Shown piece after piece: positions 8,157-18,929 of a DNA stretch of 64,000 nt. Source of the DNA: Sphingomonas oryzagri (GTDB lineage Bacteria > Pseudomonadota > Alphaproteobacteria > Sphingomonadales > Sphingomonadaceae); NCBI RefSeq assembly GCF_029906645.1, contig NZ_JARYGZ010000004.1, positions 145,681 to 209,680 of the forward strand. Reading direction: 5' to 3'. The translations under genes and the position numbers were made by a program. Position 1 is the first letter of the stretch; every line of letters starts with the position of its first letter. A model generated the notes under the pieces. The model saw only the letters and a list, made by a program, of their open reading frames with translations, was not told where the DNA came from and ran no database searches.

Positions 8157-10250
8157 ATGGCCCGCAGCCATCCGCTCAATCGTTATCGCAACATCGGCAT
8201 CATGGCGCACATCGACGCCGGCAAGACGACGACGACCGAGCGCATCCTCTATTACACCGGCAAGTCCTACAAGATCGGCGAGGTCCACGAGGGCACCGCG
8301 ACGATGGACTGGATGGAGCAGGAGCAGGAGCGAGGGATCACGATCACGTCGGCCGCGACCACCTGCAAGTGGCGCGCCGAGGAAGGCAAGGGTGAGGAGC
8401 ACCTCATCAACATCATCGACACGCCCGGCCACGTCGACTTCACCATCGAGGTCGAGCGTTCGCTGCGCGTGCTCGACGGCGCGGTGGCGTGCTTCGACGG
8501 CGTCGCCGGCGTGGAGCCGCAGTCCGAGACCGTGTGGCGCCAGGCCGACAAGTACGGCGTGCCGCGCATGTGCTTCGTCAACAAGCTCGACCGCACCGGC
8601 GCGAACTTCGACTTCTGCGTCGACTCGATCATCGAGCGCCTCGGCGCGACCCCGGCCGTGCTGTATCTGCCGATCGGCATCGAGGGCGGCTTCAAGGGCC
8701 TCGTCGATCTCGTCGAGAACCGCGCGATCATCTGGCTCGAGGAGTCGCTGGGCGCGAAGTTCGAATATCAGCCGATCCCCGACGATCTCGCCGACAAGGC
8801 TGCCAAGGCCCGCGAGAAGCTGATCGAACTCGCCGTCGAGCAGGACGACGAGGCGATGGAGGCGTATCTGGAGGGCAACGAGCCCGACACCGCGACGCTC
8901 AAGAAGCTGATCCGCAAGGGCACGCTCAACATGGCGTTCGTGCCGGTCGTCTGCGGCTCCGCGTTCAAGAACAAGGGCGTGCAGCCGCTGCTCGACGCGG
9001 TGGTCGACTATCTGCCGAGCCCGCTCGACGTGCCCGCCATCAAGGGCATCCTGCCGGACGGCTCGGAAGCCGATCGTCCGTCGGACGACGCGGCGCCCTT
9101 CTCGGCGCTGGCGTTCAAGATCATGAACGATCCGTTCGTCGGCACGCTCACCTTCGCGCGCATCTACTCGGGCAAGCTCGAGGCGGCGTCGCAGGTCCTG
9201 AACTCCGTCAAGGAGAAGAAGGAAAAGGTCGGCCGTATGCTGCTGATGCACGCGAACAGCCGTGAGGACATCCAGGAGGCCTTCGCGGGCGACATCGTCG
9301 CTCTCGCCGGCCTGAAGGACACGACGACCGGCGATACGCTCTGCGCGCAGTCGGCGCCGATCATCCTCGAGCGGATGGAATTCCCGGAGCCGGTGATTGA
9401 GCTCTCGGTCGAGCCGAAGACCAAGGCCGACCAGGAGAAGATGGGCGTGGCGCTCAACCGCCTCGCCCGCGAGGATCCGTCGTTCCGCGTGACCTCCGAC
9501 CATGAGTCGGGCCAGACGATCATCAAGGGGATGGGCGAGCTCCACCTCGAGATCATCGTCGACCGCATGCGCCGCGAGTTCAAGGTCGAGGCCAATGTCG
9601 GCGCGCCGCAGGTGGCCTATCGCGAATATCTCGCGAAGAAGGTCGACGTGGACTACACCCACAAGAAGCAGTCGGGCGGCTCGGGCCAGTTCGGCCGCGT
9701 GAAGGTGACGGTGATCCCCGGCGAGCGTGGTTCGGGCTACCAGTTCTTCGACGAGGTGAAGGGCGGCAATATTCCCAAGGAATATATCCCGTCGGTCGAG
9801 AAGGGCTTCCGTGAGACCGCCGAGACCGGCGCGCTGATCGGCTTCCCGATCGTGGACTTCGAGGTCCACCTGACGGACGGCGCCTACCACGACGTCGACT
9901 CGTCGGCGCTGGCGTTCGAAATCTGCGCCCGCGGCGCGATGCGCGAAGTGGCCGAGAAGTCGGGCATCAAGATCCTCGAGCCGATCATGAAGGTCGAGGT
10001 CGTGACGCCGGAGGATTATCTCGGCGACGTCATCGGCGACATGAACAGCCGCCGTGGCCAGATCCAGGGCACCGACAGCCGCGGCAACGCGCAGGTGGTC
10101 GAGGCGATGGTCCCGCTGGCCAACATGTTCGGCTACGTGAACCAGCTCCGCTCGTTCACCCAGGGCCGCGCCCAGTACAGCATGCAGTTCTCGCACTATG
10201 ACGAAGTCCCGCAGAATGTCGCGGACGAGGTCAAGGCGAAGCTAGCCTAA
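8157..10250 (+). CDS. fusA: Elongation factor G
   Basis: A 697-residue translocation GTPase. The GTPase motifs are intact: [12 protein letters not shown] (G1, from about residue 17), the switch-[17 protein letters not shown] (G3) and NKLDRTG (G4). Domains II to V follow at normal length, including the domain IV tip region around [10 protein letters not shown]. Standard third gene of the str operon, with rpsG before it and tuf 77 bases after it. Confidence 0.98.
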   Translation: MARSHPLNRYRNIGIMAHIDAGKTTTTERILYYTGKSYKIGEVHEGTATMDWMEQEQERGITITSAATTCKWRAEEGKGEEHLINIIDTPGHVDFTIEVERSLRVLDGAVACFDGVAGVEPQSETVWRQADKYGVPRMCFVNKLDRTGANFDFCVDSIIERLGATPAVLYLPIGIEGGFKGLVDLVENRAIIWLEESLGAKFEYQPIPDDLADKAAKAREKLIELAVEQDDEAMEAYLEGNEPDTATLKKLIRKGTLNMAFVPVVCGSAFKNKGVQPLLDAVVDYLPSPLDVPAIKGILPDGSEADRPSDDAAPFSALAFKIMNDPFVGTLTFARIYSGKLEAASQVLNSVKEKKEKVGRMLLMHANSREDIQEAFAGDIVALAGLKDTTTGDTLCAQSAPIILERMEFPEPVIELSVEPKTKADQEKMGVALNRLAREDPSFRVTSDHESGQTIIKGMGELHLEIIVDRMRREFKVEANVGAPQVAYREYLAKKVDVDYTHKKQSGGSGQFGRVKVTVIPGERGSGYQFFDEVKGGNIPKEYIPSVEKGFRETAETGALIGFPIVDFEVHLTDGAYHDVDSSALAFEICARGAMREVAEKSGIKILEPIMKVEVVTPEDYLGDVIGDMNSRRGQIQGTDSRGNAQVVEAMVPLANMFGYVNQLRSFTQGRAQYSMQFSHYDEVPQNVADEVKAKLA

Positions 10251-10327
10251 CGTAAAAACATTCGTTATGGGGCGCCGCTTCCGGGCGGCGAATCCCGCAG
10301 GACAGATTCGAAAGAAGGTAGGACAAG

Positions 10328-11518
10328 ATGGCGAAAGCTAAGTTTGAGCGGAACAAGCCGCACTGCAACATCGGCACCATTGGCCACGTCGACCATGGCA
10401 AGACGTCGCTGACGGCCGCCATCACCAAGGTGCTCGCCGAGACCGGCGGCGCGACCTTCGTCGACTATGCCAACATCGACAAGGCTCCCGAGGAGCGCGA
10501 GCGCGGCATCACCATCTCGACCGCGCACGTCGAGTATGAGACCGCCGACCGTCACTATGCGCACGTCGATTGCCCGGGCCACGCCGATTATGTGAAGAAC
10601 ATGATCACCGGCGCCGCGCAGATGGACGGCGCGATCCTCGTCGTGTCGGCCACCGACGGCCCGATGCCGCAGACCCGCGAGCACATCCTGCTCGCCCGCC
10701 AGGTCGGCGTGCCGCAGCTCGTCGTGTTCATGAACAAGGTCGACCTCGTGGACGATCCCGAGATCCTCGAACTCGTCGAGCTGGAGATCCGCGAGCTGCT
10801 CTCGAAGTACGACTTCGACGGCGACAACATCCCGGTCGTCAAGGGTTCGGCCGTGAAGGCGCTCGACGGTTCGGACAACGAGATCGGCAAGAACGCCGTT
10901 CTCGAGCTGATGACCGCCGTGGATACCTGGATCCCGCAGCCGGAGCGTCCGCTCGACAAGACCTTCCTGATGCCGATCGAGGACGTGTTCTCGATCTCGG
11001 GCCGCGGCACCGTGGTGACCGGCCGCGTCGAGACCGGCATCGTCAAGGTCGGCGAGGAAGTCGAGATCGTCGGCATCAACGACACCCGCAAGACCACCGT
11101 CACGGGCGTCGAGATGTTCCGCAAGCTGCTCGATCAGGGTCAGGCCGGCGACAACATCGGTGCGCTGCTCCGCGGCGTGGGCCGTGAGGACGTCGAGCGC
11201 GGCCAGGTTCTGGCCAAGCCGGGTTCGATCACCCCGCACACCGAGTTCAAGGCCGAGGTGTACGTCCTGTCGAAGGACGAGGGTGGCCGTCACACGCCGT
11301 TCTTCGCCAACTATCGTCCGCAGTTCTACTTCCGCACCACGGACGTGACCGGCACCGTCGAGCTGCCTGAGGGCACCGAGATGGTCATGCCCGGCGACAA
11401 CGTCTCGATCGGCGTGAAGCTGATCGCGCCGATCGCGATGGACCAGGGCCTGCGCTTCGCCATCCGTGAAGGCGGTCGTACCGTCGGCGCCGGCGTCGTC
11501 GGCACCATCACGAAGTAA
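10328..11518 (+). CDS. tuf: Elongation factor Tu
   Basis: A 396-residue aminoacyl-tRNA delivery GTPase. Motifs are standard: [13 protein letters not shown] (G1), [13 protein letters not shown] (effector), DCPGHADY (G3) and NKVD (G4). The AAGGTAGGACAAG stretch before the ATG is a good ribosome site. It closes the str operon, since a strong terminator follows 12 bases after the stop. Only one tuf copy is visible here; a second copy elsewhere is possible. Confidence 0.98.
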   Translation: MAKAKFERNKPHCNIGTIGHVDHGKTSLTAAITKVLAETGGATFVDYANIDKAPEERERGITISTAHVEYETADRHYAHVDCPGHADYVKNMITGAAQMDGAILVVSATDGPMPQTREHILLARQVGVPQLVVFMNKVDLVDDPEILELVELEIRELLSKYDFDGDNIPVVKGSAVKALDGSDNEIGKNAVLELMTAVDTWIPQPERPLDKTFLMPIEDVFSISGRGTVVTGRVETGIVKVGEEVEIVGINDTRKTTVTGVEMFRKLLDQGQAGDNIGALLRGVGREDVERGQVLAKPGSITPHTEFKAEVYVLSKDEGGRHTPFFANYRPQFYFRTTDVTGTVELPEGTEMVMPGDNVSIGVKLIAPIAMDQGLRFAIREGGRTVGAGVVGTITK

Positions 11519-11529
11519 TCACGCTTCCG

Positions 11530-11568
11530 GCCGCCCGGTCCCCCACAAGGGACCGGGCGGCTTCTCTT
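11530..11568 (+). terminator. Intrinsic terminator after tuf
   Basis: A perfect 13-bp stem, GCCGCCCGGTCCC (11530-11542) with GGGACCGGGCGGC (11549-11561), 6-base loop, and a TTCTCTTT tail. It separates the str operon from the S10 operon, so rpsJ needs its own promoter in the short stretch 11569-11625, where I see no convincing -35/-10 pair. Confidence 0.9.
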
Positions 11569-11625
11569 TGCCCCGCGTAGCGCCGGAAACGGCATGGGGT
11601 TGGCTCTTTCACACGGCAGGACATC

Positions 11626-11937
11626 ATGGACACGCAGAACATCCGCATTCGCCTTAAAGGCTTCGATCACCGAGTGCTCGACCAGGCCACTGGCGAAATC
11701 GCCGACACCGCCCGCCGCACCGGCGCGCTCATCCGCGGTCCGATCCCGCTGCCTACCCACGTCGACAAGTTCACCGTCAACCGTGGCCCCCACATCGACA
11801 AGAAGTCGCGCGAGCAGTTCGAGGTGCGCACCTACAAGCGCCTGCTCGACATCGTGCAGCCCACCCCGCAGACGGTCGACGCGCTGATGAAGCTCGATCT
11901 CGCGGCCGGTGTCGCGGTCGAGATCAAGCTGGCCTGA
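11626..11937 (+). CDS. rpsJ: 30S ribosomal protein S10
   Basis: A 103-residue S10 (NusE), also part of transcription antitermination complexes. It starts [20 protein letters not shown] and includes the conserved loop [29 protein letters not shown] precedes the ATG. It is the first gene of the S10 cluster but, unlike the usual tight spacing, is separated from rplC by 359 bases of structured sequence. Confidence 0.98.
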   Translation: MDTQNIRIRLKGFDHRVLDQATGEIADTARRTGALIRGPIPLPTHVDKFTVNRGPHIDKKSREQFEVRTYKRLLDIVQPTPQTVDALMKLDLAAGVAVEIKLA

Positions 11938-12296
11938 TCACGCATGCCGTTCCCCGCCAAATGAGTGGGGAACAGGTGTTGCGGTCCGGGGCAAAGCCCC
12001 GTATAGGGCCGGCCTCGCACAGGACGAATCGTCCGAATGCGAGATTCGTTTCCCGGTCGTGAAGGCCGGTCGAGACGGGAAAGCTAAGGGATACCGAACG
12101 GCGTATCTCCCCGGTTCTCCGGGTTGCCGTTGTCCTGGTCCCCGCCTTTCTTGGGTGGCGAGAGCCATTCACGAAAACCGAGCCCGGGGCGGGGGCATGG
12201 CTGGTTGGGCTGGAGGTCTTCCGGAGACGGGAGGCCTTTTTCGTTGGCACGCTCCCAAGGAATGACCCGAGGGAGCCTCTGTTTGAGGAGACTGCG
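11938..12296 (+). promoter_or_regulatory. Structured rpsJ-rplC leader region
   Basis: A 359-base gap without a gene inside the S10 operon. It folds into a run of local hairpins: GTTCCCCGC/GTGGGGAAC (11949-11973, 9 bp with one G-U), CGGGGC/GCCCCG (11987-12001), an interrupted stem TCGCA...GGACG/CGTCC...TGCGA (12015-12042), TCCCG/CGGGA (12051-12080), and a final terminator-like stem at 12214-12241. This layout is what a ribosomal-protein-controlled leader looks like, for example L4 control of the S10 operon in enterobacteria, but there the leader precedes rpsJ. No known RNA family was recognised by eye. An internal promoter for rplC may also lie here; I see no clear one. Confidence 0.55.
12214..12241 (+). 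terminator. Terminator-like stem (possible attenuator) before rplC
   Basis: AGGTCTTCC (12214-12222) pairs with GGGAGGCCT (12229-12237) over 9 positions including two G-U pairs, with a GGAGAC loop, followed by TTTTT at 12237-12241. It is 55 bases upstream of the rplC ATG and inside the operon, so it would have to be conditional. Confidence 0.55.
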
Positions 12297-13184
12297 ATGC
12301 GCACCGGCGTGATCGCGAAGAAGATGGGGATGACCCGGCTGTTTCAGGAGGATGGGCGCCATGTGCCCGTGACCGTCCTGCAGCTCGAGGGTCTTCAGGT
12401 TATTGCGCGCCGCACGGCCGACAATGACGGCTACACCGCCGTCCAGCTCGGTGCCGGCGCCGCCAAGGCGAAGAATGTCGCCAAGCCGCAGCGCGGCCAT
12501 TTCGGCAAGGCCGAAGTGGAGCCGAAGGCGGTGGTGTGCGAGTTCCGCGTCACCGAGGACAACCTGCTCGACGTGGGTGCCGAGATTTCGGCCGACCATT
12601 ACGTCGCGGGCCAGCTCGTCGACATCCAGGGTCGCACGCAGGGCAAGGGCTTCGCCGGCGCCATGAAGCGTTGGGGCTTCGGCGGTCTGCGCGCCACCCA
12701 CGGCGTGTCCGTCTCGCACCGTTCGCACGGTTCGACCGGTAACCGCCAGGATCCGGGCAAGGTCTTCAAGAACAAGAAGATGGCCGGCCACATGGGCGAC
12801 CGTAACCGCACCCAGCAGAACCTCGAGATCGTGCGCACCGACGCCGCTCGCGGCCTGCTCTTCGTGAAGGGTTCGGTGCCCGGCTCGAAGGGTGGCTGGC
12901 TGTTCGTGAAGGACGCCGTGAAGGAAGCGCTGCCCGAGGGCGTGCCGTTCCCCGCCGCCCTGATCGATCGCAAGGCCCCGGTGGTCGAGCACGCTCCGGC
13001 CGGCATGGTCGACGATGGCGCGATCCACGAGATTCCCGCGCTGCCGGGTGACGACGAAGTCGCCGCCGGTGTCGCCGCCGCCGACGCGCACGCTGCCGAA
13101 GAGGCGCAGGCCGAGGCGAACAACGCCGAGATCGGTTCCGAGGCGGATGCCGCCAAGGGCGCCGACGAGAGCAAGGAAGGCTGA
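12297..13184 (+). CDS. rplC: 50S ribosomal protein L3 with long acidic C-terminal tail
   Basis: L3, an early 23S rRNA assembly protein near the peptidyl transferase centre. The core is standard: [16 protein letters not shown] at the start, [15 protein letters not shown] and [22 protein letters not shown] in the central loop. The 295-residue length is well above the roughly 210 of E. coli. The extra residues from about 215 onward form an Ala/Glu/Asp-rich tail (for example [20 protein letters not shown]). A shorter tail is common in alphaproteobacteria; this one is long. GAGGAGACTGCG precedes the ATG. Confidence 0.97.
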   Translation: MRTGVIAKKMGMTRLFQEDGRHVPVTVLQLEGLQVIARRTADNDGYTAVQLGAGAAKAKNVAKPQRGHFGKAEVEPKAVVCEFRVTEDNLLDVGAEISADHYVAGQLVDIQGRTQGKGFAGAMKRWGFGGLRATHGVSVSHRSHGSTGNRQDPGKVFKNKKMAGHMGDRNRTQQNLEIVRTDAARGLLFVKGSVPGSKGGWLFVKDAVKEALPEGVPFPAALIDRKAPVVEHAPAGMVDDGAIHEIPALPGDDEVAAGVAAADAHAAEEAQAEANNAEIGSEADAAKGADESKEG

Positions 13185-13189
13185 GCACC

Positions 13190-13816
13190 ATGAAGATCAA
13201 GGTTCTCAAGCTCGACGCCAGCTCCGCCGGCGACATCGAGCTCAACGATGCGGTGTTCGGCCTCGAGCCGCGCGCCGATATCCTCCACCGCGTGGTGACC
13301 TGGCAGCTCGAAAAGCGCCGCGGCACCGCCCGTCCGACCCGCGAGCGTGCCGACGTGGCGCGTTCGGGCAAGAAGCTGGGCAACCAGAAGGGCGGCGGTT
13401 CGGCCCGTCACGGTGATCGCCGCGCCCCCGTCTTCATCGGCGGTGGTAAGGCCCACGGTGCCCGCCTGCGTGACTTCAACCCGTCGCTGAACAAGAAGGT
13501 TCGCGCGCTGGGCCTGAAGATGGCGCTGTCGGCGAAGGCCAAGGACGGCTCGCTGATCGTCGTCGACGCGCTCGACGTCGCCGAGGGCAAGACCAAGACG
13601 CTGGCTGGCCAGCTCGCCGGTCTCGGCTTCGGCAAGAAGGCGCTGGTGATCGACGGCGAGGCGCTCAACGTCTCGTTCGCGCACGCCTCGTCCAACCTGA
13701 AGGGTGTCAACCTGCTGCCGGCGATCGGCGCCAACGTGTACGACATCCTGAACCATGACACGCTCGTGCTGACGCGCGCCGCTGTCGAGAAGCTGGAGGC
13801 GCGCTTCCATGGCTAA
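13190..13816 (+). CDS. rplD: 50S ribosomal protein L4
   Basis: A 208-residue L4, exit-tunnel protein. The conserved loop is seen as [21 protein letters not shown] followed by [13 protein letters not shown]. In enterobacteria L4 is the autoregulator of the S10 operon, which makes it the natural candidate to act on the structured leader upstream of rplC; that is inference. Its 3' end overlaps rplW by 8 bases. Confidence 0.98.
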   Translation: MKIKVLKLDASSAGDIELNDAVFGLEPRADILHRVVTWQLEKRRGTARPTRERADVARSGKKLGNQKGGGSARHGDRRAPVFIGGGKAHGARLRDFNPSLNKKVRALGLKMALSAKAKDGSLIVVDALDVAEGKTKTLAGQLAGLGFGKKALVIDGEALNVSFAHASSNLKGVNLLPAIGANVYDILNHDTLVLTRAAVEKLEARFHG

Positions 13817-14129
13817 GAAGCAGGAGCAGGGCGCGATCGACATTCGTCACTATGACGTGATCGTAGGCCCGCACATCACCGAGAAGTCCACCCTGGTGTC
13901 CGAGAACAACGCCGTTGTTTTCAAGGTCGCCGGTGACGCCACCAAGCCCGCCATCAAGGCTGCCGTTGAGGCGCTTTGGGGCAAGAAGGTGGTCAGCGTG
14001 AACACGATCACCGTCAAGGGCAAGACCAAGCGCTGGAAGGGTGCTCCCTACCAGCGTTCGGACTTCAAGAAGGCAATCGTCCGCCTCGCCGAAGGCGAGT
14101 CGATCGACGTCACCGAAGGGGTGCGCTGA
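13809..14129 (+). CDS. rplW: 50S ribosomal protein L23
   Basis: A 106-residue L23, at the tunnel exit and docking site for trigger factor and SRP. Conserved features are [14 protein letters not shown] near the N terminus and [20 protein letters not shown]. The N-terminal [15 protein letters not shown] adds a few residues to the usual start. Overlaps rplD by 8 bases, ends 2 bases before rplB. Confidence 0.97.
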   Translation: MAKKQEQGAIDIRHYDVIVGPHITEKSTLVSENNAVVFKVAGDATKPAIKAAVEALWGKKVVSVNTITVKGKTKRWKGAPYQRSDFKKAIVRLAEGESIDVTEGVR

Positions 14130-14131
14130 TC

Positions 14132-14968
14132 ATGGCGTTGAAGCATTATAATCCGACCTCGCCGGCGCGGCGCGGCCTGATCCTCGTGGACCGCTCGGCG
14201 CTCCACAAGGGCAAGCCGGTCAAGGCGCTCACCGAGGGCCTGCGCAAGTCGGGCGGCCGCAACAACATGGGCCACGCGACTGCGCGCGGCATCGCGGGCG
14301 GCCACAAGCAGAAGTATCGCATCGTCGACTTCAAGCGCCGCAAGTGGGACCAGCCCGCGACCGTCGAGCGTCTCGAGTACGATCCGAACCGTTCGGCCTT
14401 CATCGCTCTGGTGAAGTATGAGGACGGCGAACTGGCGTACATCCTGGCGCCGCAGCGTCTGGCGGCCGGCGACACCATCGTCGCAGGCAAGAAGACCGAC
14501 GTGAAGCCGGGCAACGCCATGGAAATCGGCCAGACCCCGGTCGGCACGATCGTCCACAATGTCGAGCTGAAGCCCGGCAAGGGTGGCCAGATCGCCCGCG
14601 CCGCCGGCACCTACGTGCAGGTGGTGGGTCGCGATCGCGGCATGGTGATCGTTCGCCTTAACTCGGGCGAGCAGCGCTTCATCCGCTCGGACTGCATGTG
14701 CACCATCGGTGCGGTGTCCAACCCCGACAACGGCAACACCAACCTGGCGAAGGCCGGTCGCAACCGCTGGCTCGGCTATCGTCCGCTCACCCGCGGCGTC
14801 GCCAAGAACCCGGTCGACCACCCGCACGGCGGTGGTGAAGGCCGGACCTCGGGCGGCCGTCATCCGGTCACGCCGTGGGGCAAGCCGACCAAGGGTGCCA
14901 AGACCCGCCACAACAAGGCGACGGACAAGATGATCATCCGTAGCCGCCACGCGAAGAAGAAGAGGTAA
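14132..14968 (+). CDS. rplB: 50S ribosomal protein L2
   Basis: A 278-residue L2, needed for subunit joining and peptidyl transfer. It starts [16 protein letters not shown]; earlier in-frame codons belong to the rplW region and were rejected. The conserved C-terminal block with the essential His is [18 protein letters not shown] followed by PWGKPTKG. Length is standard. Confidence 0.98.
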   Translation: MALKHYNPTSPARRGLILVDRSALHKGKPVKALTEGLRKSGGRNNMGHATARGIAGGHKQKYRIVDFKRRKWDQPATVERLEYDPNRSAFIALVKYEDGELAYILAPQRLAAGDTIVAGKKTDVKPGNAMEIGQTPVGTIVHNVELKPGKGGQIARAAGTYVQVVGRDRGMVIVRLNSGEQRFIRSDCMCTIGAVSNPDNGNTNLAKAGRNRWLGYRPLTRGVAKNPVDHPHGGGEGRTSGGRHPVTPWGKPTKGAKTRHNKATDKMIIRSRHAKKKR

Positions 14969-14973
14969 TCGAG

Positions 14974-15249
14974 ATGGCTCGTTCCGTCTGGAAGGGTCCG
15001 TTCGTGGACCTCAGCCTGCTCCGCAAGGCGCAGACCGCGCAGGAGAATTCCACGCGCGCGCCGATCAAGACCTGGTCGCGCCGCTCGACGATCCTGCCGG
15101 ATTTCGTCGGCCTGACCTTCAGCCTGTACAATGGCCGCAAGTTCGTGCCGATCACCGTCAACGAGGACATGGTCGGTCACAAGCTGGGTGAGTTCGCGCC
15201 GACGCGCTACTTCCCCGGCCACGCTGCCGACAAGAAGGGCAAGCGCTGA
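14974..15249 (+). CDS. rpsS: 30S ribosomal protein S19
   Basis: A 91-residue S19, binding the 16S 3' head near the decoding region. It starts [19 protein letters not shown] and has the conserved [14 protein letters not shown] and [15 protein letters not shown]. The stop overlaps the rplV start (TGATG). Confidence 0.98.
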   Translation: MARSVWKGPFVDLSLLRKAQTAQENSTRAPIKTWSRRSTILPDFVGLTFSLYNGRKFVPITVNEDMVGHKLGEFAPTRYFPGHAADKKGKR

Positions 15250-15626
15250 TGTCGAAGCCTGCATCCCCCCGCAAGGTCGGTGAGAAGGAGGCCCTTGCGG
15301 TCGCCACCTCCGTCCGCGGCTCGCCGCAGAAGCTCAACCTTGTCGCGGGCCTGATCCGCAACAAGAAAGCCGGCGACGCGCTGAACATCCTTCAGTTCTC
15401 GACCAAGGCGATGGCCGTCGATGTGCGCAAGTGCCTCGCCTCCGCGATCGCCAACGCCGAGAACAACCACAATCTCGACGTCGACGCGCTGGTCGTGAAG
15501 GAAGCGTCGGTCGGCAAGGGCCTCGTCATGAAGCGCTTCGCCACCCGCGCCCGTGGCCGTTCGGCCCGCATCGTCAAGCCGTTCTCGCGGCTGCGCATCG
15601 TCGTGCGCGAGCAGGAGGCCGAATAA
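15249..15626 (+). CDS. rplV: 50S ribosomal protein L22
   Basis: A 125-residue L22 lining the exit tunnel. [24 protein letters not shown] and the C-terminal beta-hairpin ending [18 protein letters not shown] are conserved. It overlaps both neighbours by one base, rpsS before it and rpsC after it, indicating tight translational coupling. Confidence 0.98.
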   Translation: MSKPASPRKVGEKEALAVATSVRGSPQKLNLVAGLIRNKKAGDALNILQFSTKAMAVDVRKCLASAIANAENNHNLDVDALVVKEASVGKGLVMKRFATRARGRSARIVKPFSRLRIVVREQEAE

Positions 15627-16321
15627 TGGGTCACAAGTCCAATCCGATCGGCATGCGCCTGCAGATCAATCGTACCTGGGACAGCCGCTGGTACGCTGAC
15701 GGCGCCGATTACGGCAACATGCTGCTCGAGGATCTCCGCATCCGCCAGTACATCTTCAAGACGCTGCCGCAGGCCGCGATCTCGAAGGTGGTGATCGAGC
15801 GCCCGGCGAAGCTGTGCCGCATTTCGATCTACGCGGCCCGCCCCGGTGTGATCATCGGCAAGAAGGGCGCGGACATCGAAAAGCTGCGCCGCGCACTCGG
15901 CAAGATGACGGCGGCCGACGTGTCGCTGAACATCGTCGAGATCCGCAAGCCGGAGATCGATTCGAAGCTCGTCGCGCAGTCGGTCGCCGACCAGCTGGAG
16001 CGCCGCGTGGCGTTCCGCCGCGCGATGAAGCGCGCCGTGCAGTCGGCTCTCCGCCTCGGCGCCGAGGGCATCCGCATCACCTGCGCCGGCCGTCTGGGCG
16101 GCGCGGAGATCGCGCGCACCGAATGGTATCGTGAGGGCCGGGTGCCGCTGCACACGCTCCGCGCGAATATCGATTACGCCGAAGCCGAGGCGCACACCGC
16201 CTACGGCGTGTGCGGTATCAAGGTCTGGATCTTCAAGGGTGAGATCCTGGGCCACGATCCGCTCGCGCAGGATCGGCTGATGATGGAAGCTCAGACGTCC
16301 GGAGTTCGTCCGGCGCGCTGA
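15626..16321 (+). CDS. rpsC: 30S ribosomal protein S3
   Basis: A 231-residue S3 at the mRNA entry pore. It starts [18 protein letters not shown]; the preceding in-frame codons lie in rplV and are not part of it. The KH RNA-binding loop [14 protein letters not shown] is present, and the C-terminal domain has [20 protein letters not shown]. Length is standard for alphaproteobacteria. A 65-base gap separates it from rplP. Confidence 0.98.
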   Translation: MGHKSNPIGMRLQINRTWDSRWYADGADYGNMLLEDLRIRQYIFKTLPQAAISKVVIERPAKLCRISIYAARPGVIIGKKGADIEKLRRALGKMTAADVSLNIVEIRKPEIDSKLVAQSVADQLERRVAFRRAMKRAVQSALRLGAEGIRITCAGRLGGAEIARTEWYREGRVPLHTLRANIDYAEAEAHTAYGVCGIKVWIFKGEILGHDPLAQDRLMMEAQTSGVRPAR

Positions 16322-16386
16322 TAGGGATCGCTCCCTCTCACGCTGCCTGATCGACCGTCGTCACGGTGTCAGAAGGTAAGTAAGAC

Positions 16387-16824
16387 ATGCTGCAACCGAA
16401 GCGCACCAAGTTCCGCAAGGCCTTCAAGGGCCGTATCCATGGCGATGCCAAGAGCGGAACCACGCTGAACCAGGGCGCCTATGGCCTGAAGGCCATGGAG
16501 CCCGAGCGGATCACCGCTCGCCAGATCGAAGCGGCTCGCCGCGCGATCACCCGCCACATCAAGCGCCAGGGCCGCCTGCACATCCGCATTTTCCCGGACG
16601 TGCCGGTGTCGTCGAAGCCGGCCGAAGTCCGCATGGGCTCGGGCAAGGGTTCGCCGGAATTCTGGGTCGCCCGCGTGAAGCCGGGCCGCATCCTGTTCGA
16701 GCTGGAAGGCGTTGCCGGCCCGCTCGCGGCCGAGGCGTTCAGCCGCGCGGCCGAGAAGCTGCCGATCAAGGTCAAGGTCGTGGCCCGCCTCGGCGATACC
16801 ACTCACCTCGCTGGGGAAGACTGA
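16387..16824 (+). CDS. rplP: 50S ribosomal protein L16
   Basis: A 145-residue L16, near the A site of the large subunit. Starts [42 protein letters not shown] and [20 protein letters not shown] are the conserved blocks. Ends 3 bases before rpmC. Confidence 0.98.
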   Translation: MLQPKRTKFRKAFKGRIHGDAKSGTTLNQGAYGLKAMEPERITARQIEAARRAITRHIKRQGRLHIRIFPDVPVSSKPAEVRMGSGKGSPEFWVARVKPGRILFELEGVAGPLAAEAFSRAAEKLPIKVKVVARLGDTTHLAGED

Positions 16825-16827
16825 GCC

Positions 16828-17031
16828 ATGGCGAAGAAGATCGATACCGTCGGCCAGACCGACGACCAGCTGAACACCCAGCTGTCCGAGCTGAAGCGCG
16901 AGCAGTTCAACCTGCGCTTCCAGGCCGCCACCGGCCAGCTCGAGAAGCCGAGCCGCGTGCGCGAGGTCCGCAAGGACATCGCCCGCATCAAGACCGCCCA
17001 GACGCAGCGTGCCGCTGCGGCGAAGTCGTAA
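16828..17031 (+). CDS. rpmC: 50S ribosomal protein L29
   Basis: A 67-residue two-helix L29 near the tunnel exit. The conserved central helix reads [17 protein letters not shown] and the second [15 protein letters not shown] short Ala/Lys tail (QRAAAAKS) ends it. Positioned between rplP and rpsQ as usual. Confidence 0.96.
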   Translation: MAKKIDTVGQTDDQLNTQLSELKREQFNLRFQAATGQLEKPSRVREVRKDIARIKTAQTQRAAAAKS

Positions 17032-17044
17032 GGAGTAGCCAGCC

Positions 17045-17317
17045 ATGCCGAAGCGCGTGCTGACCGGAACGGTGGTCTCCGACAAGACCGACAAGACCGT
17101 GGTCGTCTCCGTGGAGCGTCGTGTGAAGCACGAACTCTACGGCAAGATCATCAAGCGGTCGAAGAAGTATCACGCTCATGACGAGACGAACCAGTTCCAC
17201 ACCGGTGAGACTGTTCGCATCGAGGAGTGCGCGCCGATCTCGAAGCTGAAGACCTGGAAGGTGATCGACCGCATCGGTGCGGAAATCGCCGTCCCGGTTC
17301 CCACCGACAACGCGTAA
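17045..17317 (+). CDS. rpsQ: 30S ribosomal protein S17
   Basis: A 90-residue S17 with the OB-fold features [19 protein letters not shown] and [21 protein letters not shown]. Standard length and position. Confidence 0.97.
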   Translation: MPKRVLTGTVVSDKTDKTVVVSVERRVKHELYGKIIKRSKKYHAHDETNQFHTGETVRIEECAPISKLKTWKVIDRIGAEIAVPVPTDNA

Positions 17318-17332
17318 GGGAAGGGCTGAACC

Positions 17333-17701
17333 ATGATCCAGATGCAGTCCAACCTCGACGTCGCCGACAACTCGGGCGCCAAGCGCGTCCAGTGCATCAA
17401 GGTGCTCGGCGGCTCGAAGCGTCGCTTCGCGACGGTCGGCGACATCATCGTCGTGTCGATCAAGGAAGCCGCTCCGCGCGGCAAGGTGAAGAAGGGTGAC
17501 GTGCACCGCGCCGTCATCGTCCGCACCGCCAAGGACATCCACCGTGCGGACGGCTCGACCATCCGCTTCGACGGCAATGCCGCCGTCCTCGTCAACAAGA
17601 ACGAGGAGCCGATCGGCACCCGCATCTTCGGCCCGGTCGTTCGCGAGCTTCGCGCCCGGAACCACATGAAGATCATCTCGCTCGCGCCCGAGGTGCTGTG
17701 A
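17333..17701 (+). CDS. rplN: 50S ribosomal protein L14
   Basis: A 122-residue L14 at the subunit interface. [20 protein letters not shown] and the basic [22 protein letters not shown] block are conserved. Ends 1 base before rplX. Confidence 0.98.
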   Translation: MIQMQSNLDVADNSGAKRVQCIKVLGGSKRRFATVGDIIVVSIKEAAPRGKVKKGDVHRAVIVRTAKDIHRADGSTIRFDGNAAVLVNKNEEPIGTRIFGPVVRELRARNHMKIISLAPEVL

Positions 17702-17702
17702 A

Positions 17703-18020
17703 ATGTCGGCTCTGAAGATCAAGAAGGGTGACCAGGTCGTCGTCCTGTCCGGTAAGGACAAGGGCAAGACCGGAACCGTCACCAAGGCGATGCCTGCCGA
17801 GGGCAAGGTGATCGTCGGCGGCATCAATGTCGCGACCCGCCACCGCAAGCCGACCCAGGCGAACCCGCAGGGTGGCCTGGAGCGGATCGAGGCTCCGCTG
17901 CACGTATCCAAGGTCGCGATCGCGACGGCGGACGGCAAGCCGACCCGCGTCCGCTTCGAGACGCAGGACGGCAAGAAGGTCCGCGTGGCCGTGAAGACCG
18001 GGGAGAAGATCGATGGCTGA
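17703..18020 (+). CDS. rplX: 50S ribosomal protein L24
   Basis: A 105-residue L24, assembly initiator of the large subunit. The KOW motif is visible at the N terminus ([20 protein letters not shown]), followed by [20 protein letters not shown]. Its 3' end overlaps rplE by 8 bases. Confidence 0.97.
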   Translation: MSALKIKKGDQVVVLSGKDKGKTGTVTKAMPAEGKVIVGGINVATRHRKPTQANPQGGLERIEAPLHVSKVAIATADGKPTRVRFETQDGKKVRVAVKTGEKIDG

Positions 18021-18591
18021 TGCTTACAAGGCTCGCCTTCAGAAGCTCTACGAGGACACCATCGTGAAGGCGATGACCGAGAAGTTCGGTTACGCCAACC
18101 CGATGATGGTCCCGAAGATCGAGAAGATCGTGATCAACATGGGTGTCGGCGACGCCACCCAGGACAAGAAGCGGGTGGATCAGGCCGCGGCCGAGATGGA
18201 ACTCATCTCGGGCCAGAAGCCGGTGATCACCAAGGCGAAGAAGTCGATCGCGCAGTTCAAGCTGCGTGAGGGCATGCCGATCGGTTGCAAGGTCACCCTG
18301 CGCCGTGAGCGTATGTACGAGTTCCTCGATCGCTTCGTGACCATCGCGCTGCCGCGCGTCCGCGATTTCCGGGGCCTGAACCCGAAGTCGTTCGACGGCA
18401 AGGGCAATTACGCGACCGGCCTCAAGGAGCAGCTGATCTTCCCGGAGATCAGCTACGACAAGGTCGACCGCATCCGTGGCATGGACGTGATCGTCACGAC
18501 CACCGCCAACACCGACGACGAAGCTCGCGAACTGCTGCGTCTGTTCGGCTTCCCCTTCGTGGGTGATGCCGATCAGAAGCAGGCGGCCTGA
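18013..18591 (+). CDS. rplE: 50S ribosomal protein L5
   Basis: A 192-residue L5, binder of 5S r[23 protein letters not shown], the [20 protein letters not shown] block and [17 protein letters not shown] are conserved. It is slightly longer than the E. coli protein through N- and C-terminal residues. The C terminus DADQKQAA is variable. Confidence 0.98.
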   Translation: MADAYKARLQKLYEDTIVKAMTEKFGYANPMMVPKIEKIVINMGVGDATQDKKRVDQAAAEMELISGQKPVITKAKKSIAQFKLREGMPIGCKVTLRRERMYEFLDRFVTIALPRVRDFRGLNPKSFDGKGNYATGLKEQLIFPEISYDKVDRIRGMDVIVTTTANTDDEARELLRLFGFPFVGDADQKQAA

Positions 18592-18613
18592 GCTAGGAAA
18601 GAGAACTTAAGTC

Positions 18614-18919
18614 ATGGCGAAACTGAGTTCCGTGCTGAAGAACGAGCGCCGCCGCGCGCTCGTCAAGAAGACTGCTCCGAAGTACGCGAAGCTGAAGGCG
18701 ATCGCGAACGACAAGAGCGCGGATGAGGGCGAGCGTCTGATCGCGCGCCTGAAGATGGCGGAGCTGCCGCGCAACGGCAACCCGACCCGCATCCGCAACC
18801 GTTGCGAGATGACTGGTCGTCCGCGCGGTTATTACCGCAAGTTCAAGCTCGCGCGCGTCATCCTGCGGGATCTCGCGAACAAGGGGATGATCCCCGGCGT
18901 GACCAAGTCGAGCTGGTGA
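18614..18919 (+). CDS. rpsN: 30S ribosomal protein S14, long zinc-free form
   Basis: A 101-residue S14. It contains only one cysteine ([17 protein letters not shown]), so it is the long form without the zinc-binding Cys pairs. Ends SW as usual. Lies 22 bases after rplE and 10 before rpsH. Confidence 0.97.
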   Translation: MAKLSSVLKNERRRALVKKTAPKYAKLKAIANDKSADEGERLIARLKMAELPRNGNPTRIRNRCEMTGRPRGYYRKFKLARVILRDLANKGMIPGVTKSSW

Positions 18920-18929
18920 GGGTTTAAAG

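Noticed and set aside
8088..10196. 702-codon open frame antisense to fusA
   Set aside because: EF-G is clear on the + strand; the reverse frame is low-complexity and a product of third-position GC bias.
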